NCBI GenBank assembly: GCA_004026145.2
Contig: CP034980.1
Location: 8,856,667-8,920,666 of the forward strand
Direction: 5' to 3'
Length of the DNA stretch: 64,000 nucleotides
Source: Takifugu bimaculatus
Lineage: Eukaryota > Chordata > Actinopteri > Tetraodontiformes > Tetraodontidae
Below are positions 1 through 13,965 of the stretch, in pieces (the first letter of the stretch is position 1; each line of letters starts with the position of its first letter). The notes beneath the pieces were generated by a model, which saw only the letters and a program-made list of their open reading frames with translations, was not told the origin of the DNA and made no database searches. The translations under genes and the position numbers were made by a program.

Positions 1-3000
1 CCGTCTGTGGGCAGTGCTCACGGTAGCTTATTAGTTGAACTGGGCGTTTAAATCAAACATTGTAAACATGTGCATGTGTTATGGGTGCGCTCTTTGCACA
101 ACAAAAAGACATTGACGGTTACTTTGTGTGTGTACATATACATATATATATCCAACAAATGTGCATACAGAACAAAATGTTTTGAAAAATGTTGGATGCT
201 GTGGGTCGAATTCAAATGGGACTCTCTCCACTCCCACTGCATCACACGGTGAACTCTGAGTCAAACAGAGAGAACCAAACTTTAAATAAGCTGAAGAGCA
301 GCAGCAAACTTTGTCAAACTCCTCTTCCTCTCTCTGAAGAGGAAAAAGAGCTCTTCTTTTGCATGGGGAGCCATGGAAAGCACCTCCAGCATGACCCACG
401 TTTTAAACTGATGTGAACTAAACACTGAAAACACACATGTAAACACACGGAAGCCCACCTCCTGTCATAACATACAGGATTTAACATTCTCTTTGGGAGC
501 CGAGGCGAACCAAAGCAGCCACGAATGTGTTTACATGGCGGCGTGCGCCGTCTCAGAGGGGGGGAACATTCATGTTCATGCACAAAATATGCATTATTAA
601 TCATCTGCATGGATGTAAAGCTAACGCTGCTCAGTAAATACATGTCTTTGCTCCTGATCGCCCTCTGTGAAGGCACATTTGGGTTTTGACTGCAGATCAA
701 AAGAAAAAACATTTAGTTATAGCTTCATAAAGAATAAATAGCTGAATAAAGTAGAAGTGGCTAACCTTCTACTTATTCGCAGTCGAGCGTTCAAAGCTGC
801 AAGGAGGCACAGTTCAAAGGTGAAACAGCTACTTGCCCCCCTCTTTTGTTGCGACGCTCGTTGTGCAAACTGAAAATGTTTCCCAGCTCTTCTCACATTA
901 AACACTGAGAATAAGTCCCTCCACTCAGTACCACTTACCAACTTCAAGGTGATGCAAACACCAAAGCGTTAACTCTACAAAGTACATAAGTTTCATACGG
1001 AGACGCGGGCTCTCGATAGAAACCCGAGAAGAAAGCACCGGTGGAGGAGGAGAGGGGTGACAGGCATGTGAGGAACACCTTCTGAAGTGTCAAAAGATGG
1101 GTTCAGCTGATGAAAGTGGAGAGGAAAGAGGAAGGGGGTAGGGGAAGAGCAAGAGACGGAACAAGCTGATGTCACATCTGAGGTGGCGGGGAGACTTTCA
1201 AGTCAGGAGGATTGGTTATGTATTCAACACAGGAGCCTCTCCGGGTGAATTTGTGCTGTATGGGCATTTGCCTTGTGTCTGAGTGTGTATTTGATGTGAC
1301 GGGCACATGTGGGAATGTCTCACAGGTGTGTGTGTGCGTATGCTAAACTGGAACGAAGACAGGTGGGAGAGGTATGTTTAAGCCTTGTGAAAGAGCTGCA
1401 TGGTTGTGTAAATACAGTATATTTGTGGAAATATCAGCAAGGACAACACAGATCTCCAACACATCCAGCATGGGTGCTCCAAGATAGCCCAAATTTGAAG
1501 CCAAAACAAAGAAAAGACCTTTTAAACTGTTGATGACCAGTGTTGCTGGGCGGGGGGGCATAAAGGGACATAAATAGAGATGTTATTGCTTTGGCTCAGT
1601 TGTTCACATAAAGCCTGTGAAAGGATGCACGTGGGGAGTTTCTATTCAACCGAGGTCTTGGACTTTTAAAGGATTTCGGGTTGTGAATGTAAAGGAATTT
1701 AAGCCCAGAGAAGAAATAAGAAATCAGAGGAAAGTTGAGCAAGAGTAAATGAAATGCATGGTTGCAGAATTGTCCCTCCTGGTTTGGGATAACAATTGGA
1801 GCCACCAATTAACATCAGTTTGCCATCACATTAAAACTTTGCGGTCTAATTTCCTGTGAGACCTACTGAACATATAGAAACAAGACAAAGCGTTTGTGGC
1901 TGCATCTATAAAACTAAATACACACCTGAGGTTCATTACCAAGATAAAAACTTAGTTAAAGTTAAAAAGTTCACACTTTCTCCCAAAACAGGGCAGCGTA
2001 CCACGGCAGCCATGTGTGTTCCCTGTAGTTAGCAGTATTTTTTGTATCCACAATAGGAACATTAGTGGCTTTTCAGCAGGTAATTGCAAAATAATGACAT
2101 TTCTATTGATGTCTGTGTTAATTTTAAGTCTTTAACAGTAAATTACCTGCTATTGTAACCAGTAATATAATTTTAGAAAGCAATAATGCTAGAGAACATA
2201 TATCCTATTAAATTTAAATTAAGTTGAATGTTTGTTGATTAAACCCATGTGAGCCAAAGAGAGAGAAACCTGTAGGTATGTTACTGTTATAGAAGCATAA
2301 AAACATGAATCACTGCAATAATCTGACTCATCACTACGTGTAAAGACCTAATAGGAAGTCATGATGAAGAGTGCTATAAGACCAGCGCTCCCAGAACCCA
2401 CAGAATTGATTTGCTGCTCTGTACGTATGGAAAAATACTGCAGAACAATCAATCCCTCCTAAGTTTCGTGAATCCAGTTGGGTGGCTTAGCGTAAAGGAA
2501 CCAAGGCCGGGGCATCAATGCGGGTACAGGGGAGACTGGGGGAAAGACAAAGCCCTGTCGATAGCACTTCATTTTCCATCAACTCTGTTCCTTAATCACC
2601 CCGGACTTAATGTGCTTTTCTGTCCAATAGGCTCACTCCCATTCCAATATATCTACCGTGAGCCGGCCCTAAACAAACATCTACCTGCCACTTGCTCATT
2701 TGCTCTCGTGGAGCTGCCCTCATCCATCTAAGTCAATAGCAAAGGTCTTCATTACCCAGTGTGTAGCAAGAGAATGAGGCAAAGTTTGTCCCTATTGATG
2801 GCGTCTCTATTGTCTGCTCCTCATTGAAAAAAGCAGCCCTCTCCGTAATTACCTCCTCTCCTTTACCTCCATCATGGACAGATCACAGCTTTAAGGGATA
2901 GGCAAACTTCTTTTTTTTGTCTTTTTGTTATATGCCACCCTTCCCTTATCCAGACAGTCAGACGCATACCCTTCTTTGACCAGTGCGTGGAGAAACAACA

Positions 3001-3695
3001 CATCACCTGCCGCAGTCTAGCTTGAATGCTGACGCTTTAGATGGAGAAAAGCTAACAAGTGCAGTACAACGGAAAGAAAATATGACATGGGGTTTTTAAA
3101 GCAGGAACACCCAGATGTAAGTGGCTTCAAGCAAGGGTAATAAGTCGGCATCTTCATTACAAGAGATGAAACAAAAGAGAAATAAAGCCAAATTAGACGG
3201 GGAAAGGCTGCAGGCACACCTGAGCATTGTTTAAGACAGCTGCCGCACAAACCTCGTCTTCGTTGAGTTAATTAGCAATACCCCACAGTCAGCATCTCAG
3301 AGAGGAAGGTGGGAGAGCCTGAGGGAGGGCACGCCATCTTTGTGCCGGCTCCGGTAAATGACTGGCCTCCCTGATGAGCTCCCATCAGCCCTTAGAGCCC
3401 CCTGCTATGACGTACCACTCAAGGCTAATTATTTGGAAGGTAAGTGTTTGGAAAATGTCTCTTTTTTAGGATTTGGCCATCAATTAGAGAAGCCACTTAG
3501 TTTGAATCTTTTGTCAGTAGTTCAAAGTGACAGCTATAGCATATAAGCACTTGAAATGAGTCTATTCAAGACATTTCTCAAGGGAGGCAATCCGTACAAG
3601 AAATGCAATGTATTTATAAAAGAGGGAGGGTGTGGGGGGGTATAGGATATAGCACATGAATACGCAAATAAGAACTAAACAAAACAACTCTCACA

Positions 3696-3724
3696 ACACC
3701 TTATGCAAAAAATGCATAAGGTGT
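3696..3724. repeat. perfect 12-bp inverted repeat with A5 loop
   Basis: The left arm ACACCTTATGCA (3696-3707) and the right arm TGCATAAGGTGT (3713-3724) are exact reverse complements around five A residues. It could fold as a hairpin, or be the scar of a small palindromic element or a binding site. No transcription signal is visible. Confidence 0.85.
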
Positions 3725-4054
3725 GAATTTTGCCATGTTGCTGTTACTATATGTGTCCCAGTTCAAGTAAAGATGAAGAATTGATAGCTTGTGTGGCTAC
3801 ATTTCACAAACCTCCATGCTAACTGTGTTAAATCTGTATTGGTGCCAACACAACTCAGACAAATGTAAGGAAGCTTTCAGAGAGACAAAGAGGTATTTGT
3901 TGGTTTATTTGTTGAATTAAAACAAGGCCAGAGCTGCCAAACACCTGCGCATGTAGCTGAAATGTGTTAAATGTGCTCTTGATTAATGGTGCTACAAGCA
4001 AAAATGGTGTTTGGTAAAAGACAGAAACTCAGAAGAGGGAGAGTAAAAAGCTGA

Positions 4055-4068
4055 GGGGGGGGGGGGGG
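4055..4068. repeat. G14 homopolymer
   Basis: This is a run of 14 G residues within diaph2 intron 4. Long G-runs are length-unstable and error-prone in sequencing, so the exact count is uncertain. Confidence 0.9.
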
Positions 4069-4909
4069 TAAGGTGCAAAAGTACAATGGCCCCGAGGTGC
4101 TGCAGCACAGAGAGACTTCTATTTATAGAGGCGGGACTACAGCAAAAGAATGACAGGCATCTGGAATGCACCAGGAGCATCTCTGCACCTCCAAACATCA
4201 GACTCAGACGTATGCACAATGGGAGACTTTGGGATCTATTTTCCTCCTCCTGTTCCTCCATCACCCCCTTTGTATCGCAAATATCTCTCCTGACTTGACT
4301 GACGACACTTGAGAGGCAGAATGAGCCAAGGACCAGAGAGCAAAGGGCCAGGGGAGTTGAGGGGAGAACGTTGGTCCAGATGCAGCGCCTGGCAGCGTAC
4401 CTGACAAGTGAGCCTTAATCTATATCTAATAACAAAAGTCTGCCGCTCGGCGGCAGCTGCGTAGGACAGGTAACTTATTATTGGATATACCTGTTTTCCC
4501 TGTCTGGGTGGAAGAATCCTATAGCAACAGATCACAAAAGACACTGACTTGCAGCTACTTCCAACAGCTCTTCCACACAGCAACACATTCTCACAGATGA
4601 CAGAAGCCTAATGAATTCCTGCATGACACGGCAAAACCGCCAGTCAAATAGGCGTAGGACACGACCTATGTATTAAATGCTAACGTTACTATAGAACTTC
4701 AAGCATTAATTACATCTGAAGCCGTTTCACGAGTTTGGTTTTCTTAAATAATGACGGAGATTCAAGGTCTGAATCTTTAAATAAGCAGCTATAAACTCTT
4801 TATTTTCATTTTATTTCCTATTAACTATTTATTCTTAATCTGGGTCACAGGTAGTATTGGACTCATCGCAGAATTCATTAGGAGAGCGGCAGAAAGACAC
4901 CCTAGGCCA

Positions 4910-4910
<1 letters not shown>

Positions 4911-4974
<64 letters not shown>
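4911..4974. repeat. (AC)32 microsatellite
   Basis: This is an uninterrupted dinucleotide array of 64 nt inside diaph2 intron 4. Perfect arrays of this length are usually highly polymorphic and can form Z-DNA. Confidence 0.98.
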
Positions 4975-4976
<2 letters not shown>

Positions 4977-7900
4977 AAAGGCATATGAGAGTCTCTAATC
5001 CCTAATGTGTGTATTTTTGGACTATGGGAGGAAAATATCTTGAGAAACCAGCTAAATGAGACAAAATTTAAATAAGATTTATTATATCCATGAGAAGGTC
5101 AAACACCAAGGGCACTTTTAAGGCTGTGCTGTTTAAACCAAAGAAAATGTTATTTTTTAATTATGTTGCTCTGTTTTTGAGATCCAGCATGGATGTATCA
5201 ATCATCACACCAATCTCTGCGGCCTAATGCAACCGGCTGCTTTACAAAACGTACAATTAACAGATACTGTCCAGAAAACGTGCTCCGTGTGGCGTAGCGT
5301 AGGAGAAGATGCCAGTCCTGATGGAGTGAGTTAAGAGGCTTAGCACCACGGTCAGATGCCCCTAACTGGGCTCCGCTGGCTGCCCCTGGGCCCACCCCGT
5401 GCCCTCATTATCCCCCTGACTCTCTTTTCTTATCCTCTACCAGCGGTGGGACTAATCCCGGCTGAGAGGCGACGACCCAACTGAGGCAGAGGAGCCGAGT
5501 AAGAACAGACACCTGTGCTGCAAACACCTTGCCGCAGCCATGCGCTTCAAATCGGAAGCACTTCTTAATTCTCACAGTAGTTAATTAGCTCGCAAAAACG
5601 CTGCAGTGAGCAGGAAAGACATCTTACACAGCAGCGATCTTAAGTGGACTTTGTTCCTGTGTATAGCTGAAGCAGAATGGAGTAAAAATATATTCCAGGA
5701 TAAATCCAGATAAAGGGGTCGAGTGAAGCCTGCCACTCAGAATTGTGTTTTTACTCCCATATATGATTTTCTCCTGGATAGTTACACCTTAAAGAATGGG
5801 GCAGTGTGGTCTGGGGCTGAAATCCATTATTTTGTGCATTGCTTGTCCTTCTGCAAACCCATTATGGCCTCCGAGTCTTTTGTGCATTTGGGAACTTGTA
5901 CTGGCCTTTTTTTAAAGTCGAAATGAAGCTGGAGGCTATTCCACAGACACTGGAGCCATCATTCCGTGTGACTGAAGTCTGAAGACGCATGAAACAGACG
6001 GCGGGGTTAGGGAGTCGGGGGGGTGCAGCCGAGGCCTGGGTAGGTTTCCCCACAGTGGAGCCTTCAGCAGCAACGCAGCACAATTATCTTTCTTTGTGGC
6101 CCAGCACAAAGCTTCAGTCAACAGCCCCTGATTCATCAGTCTGACCACAAAATCCACATCAGCCTTTTCAGTCAGCGTCATTTATGAACAGATACGACAA
6201 CAGTTAAGAGAATGTCACGACTCGAAAGCAGAACATTTTTATCAGCGTGCAAGAGAGAAAAGTTTGTCATTTTAACCCAAATACTTGCCTCTATTTAGCC
6301 GCGTAATACAAGGAACATTTACGGCACCGACTGACCTGGTTTTTGCACGCAACTCACGATAGAAGGCTTGGTTTCCTTTTATTAGATAAAGTGGGAACAG
6401 GCATTTCAAATGAATGAATCGAGCGTTCGTCGACGAAGGTTATTCAAATCACCTATCTATTTACATCATCTTTCTATTCAAAAACACCCTTTCCTTGACG
6501 TATATGATCTTTGGATACGAAAGAAAGAGAGAAAGAAAAGTTTCAGAGACAATCCGGACAAAAATGGTGTTTGAATGTGTGAGACACATGAAACATTTAA
6601 GCATCCCGCTAAAACTGGGAACACGTGGAATGTTGAACAGGTAAAAGGGGCTGAAATTAAAGAGTAATCGCATTGATTAAACTGGCACATACAAAAAGAG
6701 CCTGACTAACAATGCACGGCAATTGCCTCTCGCCAAAAACAAGGGCATCGTCGTAAATCAGAGGGTAATTTATTGACTTCCATTTCCAAAGCCATAATAC
6801 AAGTGATCAAGCTCTTCACCCGTAAAATACAATAACATAGGGAAGTGTTTTGTGAATAAAGGCAAATAACAAGGCCCCGCACATCATTAGGTTCCCATCA
6901 TATCTCATTATAAGTTCCAAATGGGTTTTAGGTCAAGGAAGGCGCACAGTGAGGATCATGGGAAGAATTATTAGTGCTCTACTGGAGCTGGAACTTCTAT
7001 ACTCCAGCAGAAGCTAACAACTTCTTTTACACATGAGAAACTTAATAGAAAGATCACTTAATATGTCAAAAAAAAAAAAAACCTCCACTCAGCAAACAAA
7101 GATGGCCAACCAACGACGAGTACTGGACTTTTATAGAGATTTTAACACCAAAACGTGTCAAAACTGGACAACATAATGGTCGCAAATATTGGTAAAAATT
7201 ACATGTTACACATAAAAGACTAATTGGAGTTTTCGTGAAACCGGTCACGCCACTCTGGTGCTCCTTCATAAAAATTAAGTCATCTCGGCAGCCGTCAGCC
7301 ATCATCCCCCCCCCCCTCCAAAAAAAGCCACCGATAGGCAGAAACACTGTCTTCTCATAAGTTGAAAGAGGATGCATGAATCAACAGAGACGTGTTACAC
7401 CTTACCTAGAGCACAACAGCGCCTGGCAGTAGATGGCAGGGAGATATAACAATGTTGTTGTCTCACCACTATAGCATCATCATTTGTTATTTGTCTCTCG
7501 GCAGAGGCACCAGCGCTTGTCCATCAGGGAGAACAAAGCCATGTAATTGGCTGCTTCCTCCATTTGTGCCCCTGATAGCGCCATGTTAATAACAAACTGA
7601 TGAGAAATTCATTAGGGCTCCAAATAAAAACAATCTCTCCTCGATAAGGGGCAAGTACATTATAATTAAAGCGACGCCGTTCGGTTTCCATTAGGCTGCG
7701 CGGCCTAAAAATGTGAGGAATGAACCGCTGAGATGAACGCAATTAAGCCCAATTGTTTTACTACATATTAAAGTCTTAAAAGCATAAAACAGGGGCTCCG
7801 AGTTAATACATTATGTATTCAGCAGTAGGCAAAGACCTGGCAAAGTAGCTGACCACGGGGAAAAAAATGTTCAGCGCGGCTTTAAAGGGAATGTGAGAAT

Positions 7901-8052
7901 GAATCGAACAACTTTCCCATGCAGTCGGCCATCAGCTCTACCATTTTTGGCTGAAGGGAGAAGAACCAGACTTCTTTGTTGTGTTCTCTTCTGTTTTTTT
8001 GCAGAAGGAAGAGAAAAATACTTGACCCTCCACTACCAGTAAAGACCTGAGA

Positions 8053-8055
<3 letters not shown>

Positions 8056-8093
<38 letters not shown>
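8056..8093. repeat. (AC)19 microsatellite
   Basis: This is a perfect AC dinucleotide array of 38 nt in diaph2 intron 4. Confidence 0.97.
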
Positions 8094-8094
<1 letters not shown>

Positions 8095-11000
8095 GACGGC
8101 GCACATTAACATATTAAAACACCACCCTAAACCTCACACCCTGTGCTTACACAAAAAAAAAGAATAACCCTGAGTTTGAAAAAGTTTTAATGAGCCCACT
8201 CAATATTACCAGCGATTCTTAACGCTGAATACGGTCACTTTGAATCGAGGGAGACGCACACAAAACCGAAAATTCTTGCTTTAGAAAATAACTAAAACAA
8301 GCCTTTGCACACAAGGTAACTGGTAGACACTGTACTCTCACTCTGGGCAGAATGGAAAGCAAACAAAAGCATGCAGTCTAAGACCCCTCTTTCTATTCAT
8401 AAAGACCATTTTACACACACAGGACGCTAAACAAGAGCATATTCTCAAATACTGAAATGGGCTCGAAACCCACAAAGTATCCAATTTGCAAACTATTACA
8501 AAGATGATGCTTTGATCAAGAAAATAGAAAACCTGGAAAAAAAATACATAAACTAAATTACGACAATTAGAATTCATTAAAAGCGTACAGTTAAAAAGGG
8601 AGCAGCAACAATATTTCTTGGCATTTCTCATTGATTTTAAAAAGTCAAAACTAAACTGTGAAACCTTAACTGGAACATATGGTTGGGTGAGACCTTTGTG
8701 GTTTGACCTCTGGGGATGAAAGAGCAAGCAGGTTACACTAATGTGGACCAATAATCTCTCCCAGAGTCATTAGGATGATCAATGCCATTGTAATGAGATA
8801 ACATCTGGAACAAAGAGCCGTAATAGCAGACAGCTGCTAGGCAAAGTGAGCTAATTAGGAGAACGTTCACTGATGCTAACTCATGCTCCTGTCCTGTTCC
8901 CATGCCAAATAAAACATGTTGAATATTTCATCCCTTCTCTAATAACCAATCATGACGCTGAGATATGGGCAGTGGGGCGGTGTGTGTTTTCTCTCCGTGT
9001 GAGTGTGTGTCAAATACCACAACGTCTCAGCTTGACATGAATGCTTATCGAGCAGCACTAAATTGGTCAATTAAGGAGAAAATCTGTTTGAGGTGACCTT
9101 TTATCTTATTAAATAAGCTCTAAATCAATCTTGAGGTCAGGCTTTTAATGTCTGATCGTCTACTTTCCTCTTTACATCTCTGCTTTATTGTACGTCTCAG
9201 TGTATGATGCATAATGCTGACATTAATGTAATGTAAAGCCTTTCCAAAAAAACTGTTTTTTCTTCTCTCTTCATCCAAAACTTGGGGACTTGAAGTTGTG
9301 CACAGGTGATTCATAAGTGGCTCTATTAGAGGACTAGAAGAAAATGTTAAACAAGCGAACAAAAACTTTCCACCGCCAAACACTGAGAGCAGATGCAGGA
9401 TCCAATTATTCCGCTGCCTGTCTGGAAAAGAAAATAATGGGGGGCAGAAAAACATCTACAGTCTTTGGTGATTGGGAATAAATATAATTTCTGTGGACAA
9501 AAGGACACTGTGTGGACTAACATGATTTAAATGACACTCTTTTGTTAGACCACAAAGCTTTAATTAAACACATATAAAGAAAAGACTGAAAAACCCTTCA
9601 GGATTAAAAATCAGCAGAGACTCAGCATCTCATTTCTAACCCCAAATGCACCTACACTGTCCATCTTTTATGAAATGGATTCTATCATTCAGAACCGTAC
9701 TCCCAATGTCGATATTTCACGTTAGTAATTCACAATAATCACCAGAATATTAATAAAAGACAATAAAGCAAAACAAAAGCTTCTTGCAAAACTAAAAAAT
9801 TTTAAAACATATTTTCAATTCCACTGGCATCTATTGAACCCCGCTAACATTAAAACTCCTCCATTGGAACTTTTCCTTAAATTGTGGTTACCCTAAAGCC
9901 TGCACAGGATAGATGTTGTTTGGTAATGCCAGGAAACCATAATAGCATGGATGGTTAGGGAAACAGAAATACCATCAGGTTGGAGAAAACCGGCGCTGCG
10001 CAGACAGCATTCCTCAGAGAGCACGACAACAGCGGTGGAAAAAGCTCCCAACTAACAGTAATTGGTTTTAAAATAATAGAATTCATTACAGTTATGGTGC
10101 TTGTTCAGAAATGCAAACAGAGGAAGGGGGAAAAGAAGCTTCACTAGAGACTTGGGCTGAACTGCTTGACTAAAAACCACGGGGAGATGAAAGGCATAAT
10201 TCAAACGACAATTTTAGAACCCTTAGTTCATTTATATCAGAAGCTCCAAAGATGTTGGCGGCATAATAACATCAAAATTCTTTTTTCCTCCTTCTTTTGT
10301 TCTACTTAGAAGGCTCGGAAGGAACTTTTCCCCATCTCGATTTCATTCTTTTATGGCGGTAATTTCCTCCTCCTTGCGCGGCGACACGGGAGGTGACACA
10401 CAACAATCGAGCAACACCACCCGTTGGTGAGGCGGAGACAGCCGACTGAAAGCTAACACGGGACCTCTTGAGAGGGCTGGGGGGGACTCACATGCCACGC
10501 TGAATTCGCCACGTGTCTTAAGCCACTGTGTAATTGCGCACGTCGGGAGCCCCAGATGGCGCGACCTGTATTTTATCAGGTGGCGGGCTGGATTGGAGGC
10601 GAGCATCTCAGGTGTGGAGAAGACGTTTGCAGAGGAAGCATTAAAAATATCATCTCTCAAGACCACTCAGGACATAAAGAGGGGGGTCAGCCATCTAGAT
10701 ATGATTGGATGTCCCCTCACATGCTGGGTCTATCGCCAGCATCAAAGATCCCGCCATTCGGAACGCTCCACAGCCTGCCATAGAATTAGCCCCGGGCCAA
10801 TATGTGGTAATTGGACCCATTTGAGAGGTGCAGGATTTGTTTTGAACCACAGATTGATGGAGCTAAAAACATTTATGACACATGCGAAAGAGGTTTGAGC
10901 TCTTTTTCGCTTTGCTTGTATCATTTATTTTTGGCCTGGCACCTGAAAACAAACAAGACAACCATATGGCTGCGCATTAAAAATGGATGCGGTATGTTAG

Positions 11001-13950
11001 CATGGGCACATGAGCTGAATGAAAAGGTGTAGGTAGTGGGAATACTGAGCCCAGCGTGTGTTTAGGAGCAAAGATGTGCACTCTCTGACTATCCTGGGCC
11101 ACATAAATGAAAGCTAGAGCCATCAGAGAGCACGCAGCAGCAGAAAACACATGGCCGCGAAGCTGTGCCACGTCGAGAGATCAGAGAGTCGACTGAGCAA
11201 ATGTGGCCCTGCGTGGAGAGAAATGAGCAGAGATTTGATGTTCATATCTGGGGGAAAAGAGCTGGCAAAACACATTAGAGAAACATACAGAAAGAAGCAG
11301 GGGGACGACAGCGAAATCTACGCTGGGGTTCTGGTGGGAAGGAAGTGCATCAAAGGGGCCACTGCGATGAATAATTCAGTTATGATTGGATTAAAGATTG
11401 GTCAATACAATGAGACCTGTCGATAGCAGGTCAGGTAACGTGCCTCCTTTCCAAAACCGGATTGTTCCAGGGGAACGCTGAGGGAATTTAGAACAAGAAG
11501 AGCGGACACTATGGAGATTGGCCGCCTGCCAGCAACTCTGAATCGCTACACAGCAAAGATAATATGATGAATCTGTTCTTTGTCATTCTTCTCCCTCTCA
11601 GTCTACAGTAGGAGGGTAGAGGTATTGATCAGAGAAGATATACCAAGCTATTTCAGTTATTCTCCCCTTTAAAGATCCGGCATTTCACAAATGGTATTAG
11701 GGGTACACATGGCGGGGAGTTACATGGGATGAAAAAAAAAACAAAAAATTAGGCCAAATCCATAAAAACTGGGTTTTTTCCCCCTAATTTTCCCCGTTAT
11801 AAGCGTTGCGTCAAGCCACCAATTTCATGGTTAACCAGTGCCGCCAAGCGATGGCCTTCGGTACTGCAGCGCCATCTGGAGAATTCCAGCTGGTGTGGAC
11901 CCTGACCACGAATGAGTAGCTGCTGTGTTTATGGTATGGAGGATGATACACTCAAAGCAAACACAAACAGAGCGAAACAAACTAAAACAGCCTATGGGTT
12001 CCCTCCAAACCACAAGATCGCCCTCTACCAACACACACAACATGAAATTTGTTAAAAAGCAAAACTAAAACTAAAAAAAAAAAAAAAAATCTTTCTGGCA
12101 ATTTGCAAATGTCCAAGCCAGCATGTGTCAAATAAAGACGCTGCCAACAGACAGGATAAAGCCCCTATTCTCTGGCACAGCCAGCCCACACTTTGCCACT
12201 CCTGTAACTTTGTGTTGCCACAGCGTGAATATCCAACATTGGGTTTATTTCTACTCCATTTCATCTGTTCTCTATCCAGCTGCGTGCCTCTGGTAAACAC
12301 CTGTAAAGCCATACCGCTCGAAAGATTTTATTTCAAAGTACGGCGGATCTCCCTCGAGCAACGCCGGAAAATAAATTACAAGCCGAACAATAGCACAGCA
12401 GCAATACGGCCTTGATCGTGTCACCAGTCGTTACCGTAGAGAGTTGTCTGGGGAATCAAGGGGAACCTGGCTGTTGATGAGGCGATTAGGTGGGTTTTCT
12501 CTTGTGCGTCCAACTATGACAGCGCTTTGAAACCCTTGCGGCTGACAGGAAGAGACTGCACCTTGTTAGCACGCTGTTGTGCTGAGTGGAGTGGTTGGCT
12601 AAGCAGTGAGGCGCTCCCACAGGGTCTGGTGGGCTCACTGCAAGGCCAGAGGGACCCAGGTCACCAAAGTGACTTTTCCAACAGCTACAACAGCTTTAGC
12701 CTCTGCCCAGTTACGTTTATGTGAACACACCAGAGGTCAGAGGAGCAAGGTCAGAAGAATGAAATGCATGACAATGCTAACAAACCCAAAAGAAAGGGGC
12801 TAATAAATACACCCAGATGTTTAAAGGGACATCAAGGAGCAAATAAAGTGATGGGGAGAGTCTGGGGGAGCAGCCAGCAATAAAACATGGGGATACACAG
12901 AATTTCACAGCTGCGTGAACAGTTAAAGCAGATGTGGTAGGATGTGATGGTGGATGCATACAGAGAGACGGGTTGTAAAAATATGCTATAAAGTTTATGG
13001 AGCCTAATGCAGCCCTGCAGGAGCCTCCTGTCGAGCCGAGCGTGCCGACAGTGCTGTCAAGTGTGTGACAGAGCTGTGGGGGGGGAGATGTACAACTGTG
13101 AGCGTAGCCGGTGCTCACAAGCAACGCGACGGGTGTGGAGATGTGGATGCTGTAGTGCCTCGCGTTCACGGAAACGCAATCAACAGAAATCGGAGCAGAT
13201 TCGCCCCCCTTCCTCTCTAAAACACTGAATTCTAGTCCATGTTTCCCGCTCAAAATCCATCGAGCGGAACAGCCCGGACAAAGAAATGGGTCTACTTATC
13301 ATGCCAGCACGTGCACACAGACGCAAAACAGAACATAAAGCAGGGCCGTAGCGAGGCTGTTCAATCCAGGATGAGCATACTGTAACCACTTCAGCCTTTC
13401 ATGTTCTCTTCAAAATAATGAGATCCAGCTCTCTCCTTCTGATTGAAGAGGAGCGATTGTTTTTGCCTTTGAACAGACATATGTCACACACGGACGGGCG
13501 CTCTGACAGAAGGAAGGAGATACAGAGAAACAACAGGATAAAAACCAAAAGTGATTCAAAATTTAGCAAAAATGATGTGGGAGCTGAGGGTTTTTTCTGT
13601 TCCTGGCTTTCTCTCCCCAGTGGGAGCTGGTGATTACTTAATCCTTCCCACGGAGCTCAGCCGATGAACCTGTAGAGCCAGCGGCTCCAACTTTCAGCTG
13701 GTTACGGAACCGGGGCTGATTCTTTAGAGACAGTTTCCGTTTGTCCGTCTTGCTCGTATTTAAACACAGGAATCAAAGCTGGAGAAGCATTTTCCAGTTT
13801 TCTTCAGGTGGTTCTTGTATCCGGTCTTAATGAGGTTACAGCTCATAACCAAGATGGAAAACAATCAGAGAAAAGAAGTTTGTAAATGGGTCAATGAGAG
13901 CACAAACAAAAGACAATCAGCCGTGTATTCAACATTGCTGCCGGACTTAA

Positions 13951-13965
13951 CCCCCCCCCCCCCCC
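13951..13965. repeat. C15 homopolymer
   Basis: This is a run of 15 C residues within diaph2 intron 4. As with the G-run at 4055, the length may be imprecise. Confidence 0.9.

Noticed and set aside
12777..13253. 158-codon minus-strand open frame inside diaph2 intron 4
   Set aside because: No family similarity and no match to any part of DIAPH2. Low-complexity Ser/Thr/Pro composition fits non-coding DNA.
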